From Lycocorax pyrrhopterus obiensis (taxonomy: Eukaryota; Chordata; Aves; Passeriformes; Paradisaeidae), in NCBI GenBank assembly GCA_014706295.1, contig JACSVZ010000002.1, positions 50,060,717 to 50,124,716 on the forward strand: a DNA stretch of 64,000 nucleotides, in the 5' to 3' direction. Position 1 is the stretch's first letter; each line of letters begins with the position of its first letter. Below the pieces are notes generated by a model. It did no database searches, was not told the origin of the DNA, and saw only the letters and a list, made by a program, of their open reading frames with translations. Of this stretch, positions 36,601 through 48,600 are shown in pieces. The translations under genes were made by a program, and so were the position numbers.

Positions 36601-39600
36601 AATTTGTGTGCCTTCACTGGCATAGAGATCGGAATATCTGTGAAATCTTGCCTAAGTGGTCATGGTGAAGTTGAGTGCATTTTCCCCTTTCTGTTATTAC
36701 AAACTTGAAAAAGTTTTCAGCAGTGGTGGTGAATGCTGGTTTGTAAACTGGAAGTCAGTCTGGATTTTGGAATAGGGAACAGTAGAAAAACAGTCCATGG
36801 AACGTAGAAATTTTCTGGCTATAACTGGAAAGCCTGTGCTGTAGTCTTCTCCACATAGGTGCTTCACAAAGAGTATCTTTAGTACTTTCAGCAGCCTCCT
36901 AGCTTATTCAAATTTAGCTGGGCAAAGTATGTAGTAAGAATAGAAGTTGAGGAGAAGGTCGTGTTTCCAGTGACTGCTCTCGAGGCTTGAATGTGTCCTG
37001 CTATGTTGAAGCAATAAAGTTTCTTCACAGAAACTAGCTTGCGTTACCTGGATCCAAGATATCATGATGCTTCTAGAAATGTTAGAGGAAAATCAGTTTG
37101 TATATTTTAACTAGAGTCTGACATTACAAAAAAGGATCAAGAACTGCAGCATTTTATTATTGTAGTACTTGCATGCCTGGTTCCTTGCCGTGCTCTGAGT
37201 GGTACAGGTTGTCCTGTACAAATGGCTCCATTTAGATGGAAATCTGATTTTAATAACCCTTGTTGTTTTGTCATAGACTGAAGATTCACATTCATAATGG
37301 TGTTTTCAAAAGGTAGAATATAGAGTCCTGACATATGTAATATAAATATAAAAATAAAAATATTCCCAATTGTGTTACTGTTTTTTATTTTATAAAAAAT
37401 AATCAACCAATTTTAGTGGTGCTTAAGCCAAAGAGGTGTCAGTCTTCTGCCTAAGATGTATTTTGAATATTGCTGCATAAAATGCAGCAATAATGGGAAT
37501 CTTTACATATTTTTATGTCTTTTACTTCAGTACAATCCTTAGCATTTCAGATTCATTTATTGAAGAATCTTTTTTTTTCCTTATGGTGTCTCTTTTCCAA
37601 AACACTTAATGTCCCTGTGGTTTTTCCCTTCAGTTATTCTCTCACACATGTATGTATGCTCGTTCTGTTGACCATAAGCCTGCTTGTTACTTCTTGTATT
37701 GATTCGTTTGTGATTAGTATTGTGATATCCTTTAAGTTAATCTGTGGTTAAAATGAGAACCCTGTGCAAACGGCAGTGGTGATTAAGGGGAAAATGATCA
37801 CTTGTACTACTGCTTCTTTAAGTATGTAACAAAACTGAATTTTTAAATGCTAACTTCAAGTCCAAAATTTGAATGGCAAGAGCTATTTTGCAGAGGTTTG
37901 TGGTTTTTGTCATTTTAGGTTGAATAGCTTTTTTACCCCTCTGACATTTGGTTATGTTGTGTTTTGTTTTGTTTGCTTGTTTTTGTTTTTAGGGTATTTG
38001 GGATTTTTGCATTATGTAATCAATTTTTCTGTAGAACATTGACTGTAATTGTTGCAATAACAAAATTTAGATATTAAAGTCAAATAGTGCAGCTCAAGGT
38101 TTTGTACTTAGTTGACTGTGTGTGTTAAGTCTTCATGCTCAAATATCACTGCGTAAGATAAAGATTTTGACAGAGAAGTCTTTGTGACCGACCTGCCCAT
38201 GATATGTAATACTTCCCTGGAAATGAAAGCTTAGCAAACTACTTCTTGACAATGTGTGATATGCTGATCAGACACAGAGAGCTAAGAACAAAATTTATAG
38301 TAAGACTTTATGTTATCCAGTGTCAGGGAGTTTATTACTCACAGTGCTGCTATGCCTTACCTTCCTGTTCTCAATTTCTGTTTCTTTTCAATAATTTACT
38401 GCTAACAGCTCTTAGGAGACATACGGACTAAGGTATAGAAACTATTTTTCTTCTTCAATAGTTTAATATTTTGCTATTAACATGTTTGATACAAAATGAG
38501 TTAAAATGTCAAAATACATTTAGACCTCCGATTCTTATATTCTGTAATGTATATAAAGCTGTGCAATAACTAACTTGAAACAGTCTTTTGTCACCCTGTT
38601 ACGCAATTTTATGGGTTCTTGCAAGAAAACCTTAAGTTAAATGTTTCATCAAATGTATGTCTTCTCTGCATTTGTTTGGGTTTATATTTGGAATACTATC
38701 TAAGCCGTACTTTAAAATATTTTCATTAACTTGGTTTGACCTGCTGAGTGGTTGGAGCCATTTGTCACTGCAGGGAGTAGGGGTCACACCAGTTATTTAA
38801 ACTGTTGGTCTTTCAACCCATTGTGGGTATGCTCTGTTACCTCTCTGAGAATCAGTGCTGATCTGGGGTGTCTCTGTACCATAGAAGAAGCCCGTGCGAA
38901 GACGATACGAATCGTATGGGATGTACTCAGATGATGATGCCAACAGTGACGCATCAAGTGCCTGTTCAGAAAGGTCCTACAGCTCCAGGAACGGGAGCAT
39001 ACCGACGTACATGAGGCAGACAGAAGATGTGGCTGAAGTCCTGAACCGCTGTGCCAGCACCAACTGGTCAGAGAGGAAAGAAGGCCTTCTAGGCCTGCAG
39101 AACTTACTGAAGAACCAGAGAACTCTAAGGTAGGATGACATCTTAATAGGGAAGGCATTTTGTTTCAAAGTTGTTGAGGGGCAGGGGGAGAGGGAAAGCA
39201 GGGTGTGTCTTTGAAAGTAAGATGGGGGAAGGAATAAGGAAGCTTTTCTCACTTCTGGCGGCTAGTGTATATTTCTATACTACTGTATGTAGTGACTTCA
39301 AAATCGAGAATTCTTGCAATACAGAAGGTTCATAAGATGCTTCCATTTACTTCAATGGAAGGCCGGTTTTTTTGTTATTATTACTGTAATTTTGGGGGTA
39401 TTTATTCAGAAGAAATTGTTTACTACTCGTTACTAAGAACACCTTTTTCATTACCTGCTCTGTTACAGAAGTATGGTATAATGTACGAGACAGTTTAAAG
39501 AGACGTTTCTGGGCTTTAAAGTCTCCTTTTAGACAAAAGCTATTACATTTTTACCCATGTCTTAAAATGGTTTCCACTACTTTATTTACTAGATTATTTG

Positions 39601-42600
39601 AGTCAATATTTACACTTGATTTCGCTGATTGCTATGCATTAGTGTTCTAGCAGAACTAGCAAGGGAGTTGACTGGTGTGTTGTTTTCGCTTTGACAGTCG
39701 TGTTGAGTTGAAAAGATTGTGTGAGATCTTCACAAGAATGTTTGCTGATCCTCACAGTAAGGTATGTTTAGGTTTTTTCTTATTTTCAGTAAATGTCTGA
39801 AAACATAAATTAATAGAAAGGCAGTTATGGTAAATTATGTCAGTGATATTTGCACACGTAAAATTTCACAAGCAAAAGCAGTTAATGGTATCAGATTTCA
39901 ATTCCTTTAATCTGGAGTTTTGAACAAGATAATTTTCCCCTTTTTCTGCAGGATCATTGAAATAAAGTGAAGATTAATGTCGTATAAAATGCACTGAAGT
40001 AGTCCAGCAGTTTGTGCTCAAAATTTGTGTTTTCAAGAAGTCGTTGTTTACAGAGGCCACTTCAACACAAGTATAGATTTTCTCTCAGTTAGAAAGAAAA
40101 GGCTCTGCAGTAATTTCAGTTGCAGAGAAAGTTGTCTGACTAAATCATACGTAATCGGATAAACAATGCCAAATGTGTACTTATTTGTTTTCCATACAAA
40201 CATTCCAGGATATTTTGTATTATCATAGCTGATGATGTCTTCCATGAATTTTGTGGATAGGTCTGGCAGTTGAGACTGGTGAATAATTTTTTACATCATT
40301 TTTTAATATTCCATGAGGAGACAATACTTAGGTATAAAAGAAGATGTGATGTTTTATTCACTTTTACTTAGGTAAAGACTCAGTGTGGCTGATATAACAA
40401 GGAAAATAATGCTTCTGTTTTCTAAGACCATTAAAATCCTTTTAAGTGAGTTACTTTGCTTGATAGTATTTTTATTTTTTGTGGGAGGTGGGTTACTAGT
40501 ACAGCTTGATTAAATGTCGCAATTTCTCATAGCAGAAGGAATGCAGGTAAGTAAGGAGCCTAATAAATGTAATAATGTAAAAAAAAAAGTAACTTTGTAT
40601 TTTATTTAATTATAGGCTTGTTTGCAAGAAATAGTATCTTTTATATTGAGTATAACATATCCCACTTTGTGTCCATATTTCAGAATTGATAAAACTATAA
40701 CCCAGATAAATTAGGGCAGGCTGTTATTTCAGAAGTATTGACTTTTCCCAGAAGAATCCTGAAAAACTACTTTGATTATGCAATACATTTTATGTATTTT
40801 TTAAGTCTTTCTTATTGCTACAACGGAAAATTAAATTCAGAGTGATGAGAAGTCTTGACAAGTTAACTTAGTGTTCTTCTGTCCTCTTTGTTTTTCCTGT
40901 TGGAAAAAGTGACTTAGCTGCTGTCTCTGACACCATGTATTTTGGAAGTAACTTGCGTTGCAGACAGCAACATGGTATTAAAGTTGATCACATACTGCAG
41001 AAATGCAGAAGAAAAGACTAAACCAAGCAGTTAAAAAGAAGAAAACATTACATAAAAAGAAAAGTCAAAGTACAGGAAAGGATATTAAATGTTGAAATAT
41101 TGCTGGAATATTTACTTTTTAAAAGAAGTAATGACAAAATTCTGAATAGCAGGTTGGTTTAATTGTTCTTGTTCTGTGTTAAATAATATTGCAGCAATGC
41201 ATATGTCAGAGCTACTGTGGAGATTTTTGTGTAGCATGGGAGCCAGGGAAGGATAACAAAAATGTTCCAAACTTCAGTCGTGTGTGTCAGAAGAGCATTT
41301 TACCTTTTAAATAAGCCTTTAAGAATGTTACATTGAGTTGTTCTAGTTGATTGTTCTGTTTACTGGCCACTGTGATATGAAACAATGTAGCTTCAAGTTT
41401 GAACATTTGGCCTGTGTTGTAATATGTGGTGCAGCTGTTCCAGTCACTGAAGCCTTGCCTGCTTTTTGGTGTTGCAAAACTGTTAATAGTTATCAATATG
41501 TTATCAGGAGAACCCTTTAAGTATTAAGAGTTCATGATTTTTTTTTTTAATCATATACGTCTACATAAATCTCATCTTAGCCTCTACTCAAGTGTCTGTA
41601 GGAATTACTCTGTCATCACTTCTGTGGGGTTTTTTTAAGGTTTACTTTAGCATGGTATCTGGATGTGGGAAGTTACATAGAATAAGAGAGTAATAATATT
41701 TGGAGGAGAAAATGGGAGAATGACTTAAAGGACATGCCAAGTGCTTATTTTAAAAATACACTGGGTATCCCAATAAAATTACTAAATTTGTCATAAAAGT
41801 TTTGAAATACCTTTTTTGTTTTATTTTGGTTTATATTCCATACAGGAACTTTGTATCGATGGCCACTAATTTGTGTGTTTTTATCTTTTTCCCTTTTTTG
41901 TTGTTTTGTTTTGTTTTGTTCTGTTTTTGTTTCGTTTTGCATGCTGTCCCCTGTGTTGGAACTCTCTTTAGAGAGTAAGTTGGTTCAATATTTGTTGGAA
42001 GCCTAACCTTACTTGCATGAATGTGCAATTAACCCTTTTTCTCTATTTTTCTTCCCCAAAGAGTTCATGCAGTGTCAAGCCTTTTGCAATCATAAAATGC
42101 TATAAACAATTAGTAAACTGTGTGGTAAAGTTCCGAGATGTGCTTTATCTACTAATTAACTGACATTGTTTGGTTATGCATTCCTGCTTTATATTGTGGT
42201 GGTTGGCACATCTGAAATAATTCACTTTAGAGGTAGATGACTTATAATTATTTTCATACCTGTTTATTTTTTTCCACTGTCAAATTGTTAAAAACTTCAA
42301 CTTCAGATGGTTGATTTCAGAATTTTAGTTTGCGTCATAAAAACTGAAACTGCAATTTTTGCAGTATCCACATACATTGTTCAACATACAGGTGGCTGAG
42401 TTCCATTTTCCATTCCAAATTCATCCTTTACCTTAAATGCTCTTTCAGCCTTCTTAAATTCTTCATGCTGAGACAAAATTATGTTTAGTATTTTTTTTAA
42501 ATGCAACAAAACTACTCATCTTGTTTGAGTTTTCTCTAGACGTTCTCTGTTGTAAATCTGAAATCAAACAAAGCTTGAAAACAAAGCTGAGTCCTCAGTT

Positions 42601-45600
42601 ATGTGTATTTTTAACAACTAAAATGTCAGCACAGAATCTTTTGAGTATTTTTGCCATAATGAATCATAATTCACTTTATAATGATTTCAGTTTAAGCCAC
42701 TTTACGTGTTTGAAGTGTCATAAGAAGTCCGTATTACTCCATCAAGTAAGAGCTTGTAACCAGTTTGTTCAGCCTACATGTTTTAATGGAAAAGCCATGT
42801 GTGTCAGTGTCTGCAAAGTCAGAGAAACAGATGCAGGTTTAAATTCTGCTGAGCTGTGTAGTGCAATTTGAAGGATTTTGTGAGGCACCCACACACACAC
42901 CCACACACACAATATAATCTTTATAGCACCAGAATTTTTCATTTGTTCATTTGCCTAAGTATATTTTCTCTTTACTTTAGAGCTGTGAAAGCCAGAGACT
43001 TCATATTACAATACAGAAAGTACATACTGGTTTGGTTTTGCCTCTGTCTTATAACTGTGACTACTGCTTGTGAATCCACAAAACAATGTATTGTTTCAGT
43101 TTAGCCTGAGACAGGAGATGTTTCCAGTCCTGAGCATAAAAATCTTGTCCCACTACTGGCAGGGTAATTTTGAAACCTCAGACTTGAATATAGTTCTACA
43201 CAACACATAATTTGGCAATTTTTTTCCCCAATTTTTAATGTCATTTGCCCCAAAAGGGAAGTTAATTAAAGTTGCTAGTCTTGATGGGCTTTATATTGAA
43301 TAGGGATTTGTAGTGTTCTGTTTCTAACACAGATTTTCAGTATTTAAGATGTCTGTTAAAAAATTTTCTCAAGTCTCCAGTAGATCCTGAAAGAATCATG
43401 AAATACCTGGTTAGAAGGGAACCTCAAGGATCATCTGGTCCAACCATTTTTGATAAAATGAATCTGAATTTATTTTTTATTTCTAGTGTAAATTTGGAGG
43501 CACTTCTTTAAGAGATACTTGTATGGAGTTTTTTTGCTTTGTGGTGTTAATTTGCTTTCCCAGACTTGATTATCAACATGAAAAGTGATCAAATGTCCTC
43601 AGCGAAGAAGGCGTGCAGCTGCATACGCCAGCTCCTCCGTACTTGCATCAGTGCTGTGGAAGAAAGTCCGCTTCCATGGCCTAGAGTCTGCAGCCATGTG
43701 AGGTGTGATCACAGTTCGGGATCATCCACTCTCACAAAAGCAGAATTTGGCCTAATGACAAGCCAGGTCAGCTGCAGGAGGATGTGGGGTTCCAACCCTT
43801 GCTCTGCACCAGCCACTTCTAACTTTGCACCCATGTCATAAATACTCGGGGGGCAATATCTGCCCAACCCTCTTTGCATCACAGCAATACTTCTGTACCC
43901 AACTCTGTGCTGGAGCTGGAGCATGTGTCAGTTGTGAGGGAAGCATTTTCAGCCCAAACACACATTTTTCGTGTCAGGCAAACAGGAAACCCTTGGGCCA
44001 CACAAGTATAGAGCATATACATCCTAATTTCACTCTTAGGTCTGCAAAAAACTTAAAATGAATGAGATATATTAAAAGAGCTGTTTAAACAGCTATTTTT
44101 GTCTATTTGTCACATCCTCCTTGATCCCTTCCCTCCAAAAAGCCCTTCTTCCTGGTGTGAGTCCGATAAAAAATACATTGTTTTGGTTCTTTTGGGTTTG
44201 GGGTTTTTTTTTACCAAATGCAGTCTTTTCAACATTATTTGTTGAAAAGAAGACAATGGATATTGTATTTTCAAAAAAATGAAAGTACTTCTGTGTTTTG
44301 AACACCTGCCAGTCTGAAATGTATTGTGGCTTTTTTCCTTACTATGGTGATTAATTTTGTGTTGGGATATCTGCAATAGTAGAAGAAGCTTGTTCTGTTC
44401 CACAAGTATTTTATGTAAAGGAATTGGCTAGCTCTCATGATTTTGCAGTATTTATTAGTGCAGATATTTACAATTAATATTTTCCTAGAGAATTGTAGCA
44501 GCTTTTTTGGTTTTAAAGAGAAAGTGGTTTTGTAGTCTTTGAGGAATATGTCAAATCAACGTAATGATAGAGCTTGAAAGGGTGAAAAATTAAGTTTTAC
44601 TGGAAAAATTGAGGTTGCGCCAGCCATCACAGTAAGCATTCCTTTTCTTGACGAAACTGCATGGAATACCTAATTGTCAAACTTCTACAGAAGTCGGCTA
44701 ACATTTCCAATGTACTCTTATATCAAAATTCAATGAAAAAGCAAGGCAGATTTCTTTTCTTTTCCTTTTTTTTTTTTCTTTTTTTCCTGCTTGGCTGCAA
44801 AACACTGCCTTTCTCTGCCTCTGATTCCCTTACTGCTTTCTTCGTTTGTAAGTTTGGCATATGTCAGTGTCGCTTCCTCTTTTGCCCCATCCTACCCTCT
44901 TTCCATCTTCTTCTGCCTTTTAGGTGTTCAGTATGTTTTTGGAGACACTGGTCGACTTCATCCAGGTCCATAAAGAAGACCTGCAGGACTGGCTGTTTGT
45001 GCTGCTGACACAGCTGTTGAAAAAAATGGGTGCTGACTTGCTTGGGTCTGTACAAGCAAAAGTTCAGAAGGCACTTGATGTCACAAGGTAATGAGCTTTA
45101 AAAAGTAACAGTATAGCTGTTAGCTATATCCACGGTTTTTTGCTGCTTTTCTTTTTTTTGGTGTGATGTTTGTTGTCTGGAAAAATGCACAGCTCATAAC
45201 AGATCTTGAAACTTTAGTAAACCTTGTTGCTTCAGCATTTTGGTTTCATAAAATGACTCTCAGTTGAAAGGGTTTGAGTCCTCAGTGCTGAACAATTAAT
45301 ATGATGCTACTTACCTGATTCAAAAATGTGCATTTGAGCCATGTATGTTTGTTGTCTTGCCTTGTGTTCAGTGATGTAGAAATTGTGTTTGAACTTCTTC
45401 ATTTTGGTGTAAGTTTCACTGGAATATTCATCTCTGTGTCAGCATAACTTTTAAAGAGTTATGGTAATAATGGATTTGCTTTCTGTCTTCCCTTCCTTCT
45501 ACCCAGACTTCACTAATAGCCTGATTTAGAACCAAATTCTAGCATGCCATTATTATATCATTCCGCATTACTTGCATTATCTATTCTAGCTATAATTGCT

Positions 45601-48600
45601 TCATAGCAGGAATTCCTTAAATCTTATCCTTAACATGATGGGTAAATGTTTCTGAAAGGTCAGACACAGTAGCAACTGGTAGCAATTTCAGCTTTACTGA
45701 AAAGAGCGAGGGTTTACTTCGTGCCTCTCAACAGTTGTTAAAAGAAAATTTAATGTAACATAACATTATTTTGTTTGTTTACAGGGAATCTTTTCCAAAT
45801 GACCTCCAGTTCAGTATTTTAATGAGATTTACTGTTGACCAGACCCAAACACCTAGCTTGAAGGTAAGACTTTTTAGGCTTGCTTTGCAAGCAGAAATCT
45901 TCATTAACAGAAATTTGCTTGTCTTAATTTTTGAATTCGGATTGTTATTTTTGTTTTGTGTAAAAACAAAGAAAAAAAGAAAAGGTTTTCAATTAGTGGA
46001 TTTTGTTTTTGTGAACTTTCAGACAGTCAAGCCAGCACTGCAGGACCAGCTTCGCTCTTTTTGGAGCTCAAAGGTTTTTGTCTGAATTACTGTCTTTATT
46101 CTTAACCCTATATGAAACTCTTACAGTGTTATCAATAATTTTTATTTGAATGCATTGTATGCTGCTACTAACCTTTGTGGGAAACTTTAAGCATGCAGAT
46201 GCTCAGTTTTAAACATGACACTAGTATGAAAATGTTTGCTGCAAGAGAGATCTAATAAAAACACAGTACAGTAAAAATGAGCAACAAAAATGTGGCTGCC
46301 TAACATCAAGCTGGTTATGCAAACTCACTCTATCAAGTCTTTTCTAATTTTATGTTTGTGATTTCCCATACTTTTTTTCCTAGTTCATATTTTTTTTTTC
46401 CTGTGTTCAACCTGGTAGGCCTTGAGTTATTTTAAATTGCTCTAATATTAATATGAACTTGAGTTACTGTATTAAAAATCAGCTCCTTCTGTGGTACACT
46501 TCACTTCTCTGAAAGCAGTGTGTAGCTTTATAGTTACACACATTTTTACGTAAGAATCTGTAGTCCATAAACCTGCCAGCATATCTGAAAAGTAAAAATG
46601 TATTCTGTGGTACATTTGCAGTTCTAAAGAGCGCTGATTTTAGAATAAATGCATCAAATCATAAGAAGATTTATAAGTGATGTGAATGGGGAAATAACAA
46701 GCATATGATAACTGGCATCTTCTGCTCTATCCTGCACGAAATATTTTTACACAGTTTGATACTGCACAAGAATATTACTTTTCCCACGTGATATTGAACC
46801 TAAAGTCACATGAATATGCCTTTTTTGTCTACAATACAGTAAAACTTACATTTTTAAGCTTTTGAGGACAGTTGATACGTTGACCACTGTTGCTTCGTAG
46901 AGCTGTGTTAAAAAGGGACTGCTGTCATTTATTGAAGACAGCAAATGAGGTAGTAAAAATCAGTTTGTTGTTTAAATGAATCCTTGGAACAAATTGAGAT
47001 TGGTTTTATTTTACTTGGTTTTCCTCCCCAGGAAGGTGAATTTGATGGTTGAGATGTTCCTTTTTCCATACCCTAGTATAGCTGGTAAAGGCATATCAAG
47101 CACATTTCAAAGCTGAGAGCGTAGATTTGGAACGAGACATGGACTCCTGCTAGGCTGAGTTGGGACTAAGTTCGAGATTATTCCCTGAATGGCCTAGAAG
47201 GAATTAAGAAATATTAAACACTTGATGGGAAGACATTCTGAAAATAGTTTTGAGAGAGAATTCTGAAATCAAGATGTGGGTAAAAGTTACCTCCCTAGAA
47301 GAACACCTGCTAGTTTGAAGCAAAATTAAGAGTATTTAGAATGTATATTTACGACAGTAAAGTATATAACTGTTTAAGAGAAGGTAAGCTTTTTTCCCAG
47401 AAGAAAGTGAAATCTACCCTCTACATTTTATGTGCTAACTACAACTTCAGGATTCAGACAGTAAAGTTATTGCCCACAGATAGCAGTAGTATCTATTTAA
47501 TGTCCACATTATTGAGTATTTTGCCTAAATCCCATTTTCAGTGCACCCAGTCTAACAGAATAATTGATAATCCTAGAGAGCCACTCCAATTCTTGAAGTC
47601 TTAAACTTTTTTTCTTTGATAAATTATTATCTCATTGCTTTTGTTCTAGTAATACTGAGAAACAGCATTCAGTGTGACAGGAAAAAATCAGAGAAGGGAT
47701 TTTCAGCATCCCTAAAGATGGTCAGATAGAAGGAGGGATGGTAGGTCAGAAATTTGAGCCATGTAACGATTCTCTTCTACAAATTACTTTTTCCCCTGGT
47801 TTTCACATGATAGTAGTAAATACTCATGATCCTTTGGAGTAAACTGTCGTTGCCATTCTTACACTTAGAAAGAGAGCTAAGTCTCAGACAATAAAACTTG
47901 AGCTTTTAGAGTGGTCGCAGAGGTGGGTTTGGATAGCTGGGCAGTAAGAAGACCAACCATAGAGAAGACAGAATTCTACTGACCTGATCCATGGAGGATG
48001 CAGCTTAGTGTATGTGCTGTATCTGCCTTACTTCTGCTGTCATTTTACACTTGGGTGTAGTGAATTGCAGAGACTCAGTTTAGAGGTGCCAGATGTATGT
48101 GTCTGTTTTGGCCAAATGTTTGGATGGGCATAGCAGTCGAATGTTCTAGGTGGGACATAATCTATTTAGCTTATTTTTGCAGGTGCAAAACATACAGTTT
48201 GCAAAGGATGGATATTGTCCTGAAATACACTTCCAATCATCACTTCATTTTTCTTGGGTTTCATATCAAATGGCTCAGCCTCAGTGAGGAGTTGATTTAA
48301 GCATTGTGACCAAAGTTCAAGTTTCTGAATCCTTCTTTACTTTGAAAGTACTGATTTATTGACAAATGTTTTTGCCAGAGCTGATCAGAAGATAGTTTTT
48401 TTTTAAATCTAAGTCAATATTAGAATTTCTGGATTAAAAAAACACTGAGTAACACAGATAAGCAACAATGAGAAAGTCCTCCAAAATTTCTTTAGTGTAC
48501 ATTTTAGTTGTTTGGTTATACAATGGCACAGGCAATCAATCCTAAGTATTCAGTAACTTAGAGACAGACACCTGGAATGTGGTAGTCTGAAAGTCACTTT

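Larger units (their letters stand above)
35056..38408 (+). other. CLASP1 intron (contains solo LTR)
   Basis: 3353 nt. Holds the antisense solo LTR at 35469-36068 and a small hairpin at 37468-37492. Ends TTTACTGCTAACAG, with UGC 6-8 nt before the next microexon. Confidence 0.85.
41975..44923 (+). other. CLASP1 intron (CR1 fragment, CA repeat, unidentified block)
   Basis: 2949 nt. Contains a CA repeat (42890-42911), an antisense CR1 tail fragment (43393-43452), a GC-richer block (about 43566-44061) of unknown origin, and a long pyrimidine-rich 3' end from about 44750. Confidence 0.85.
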
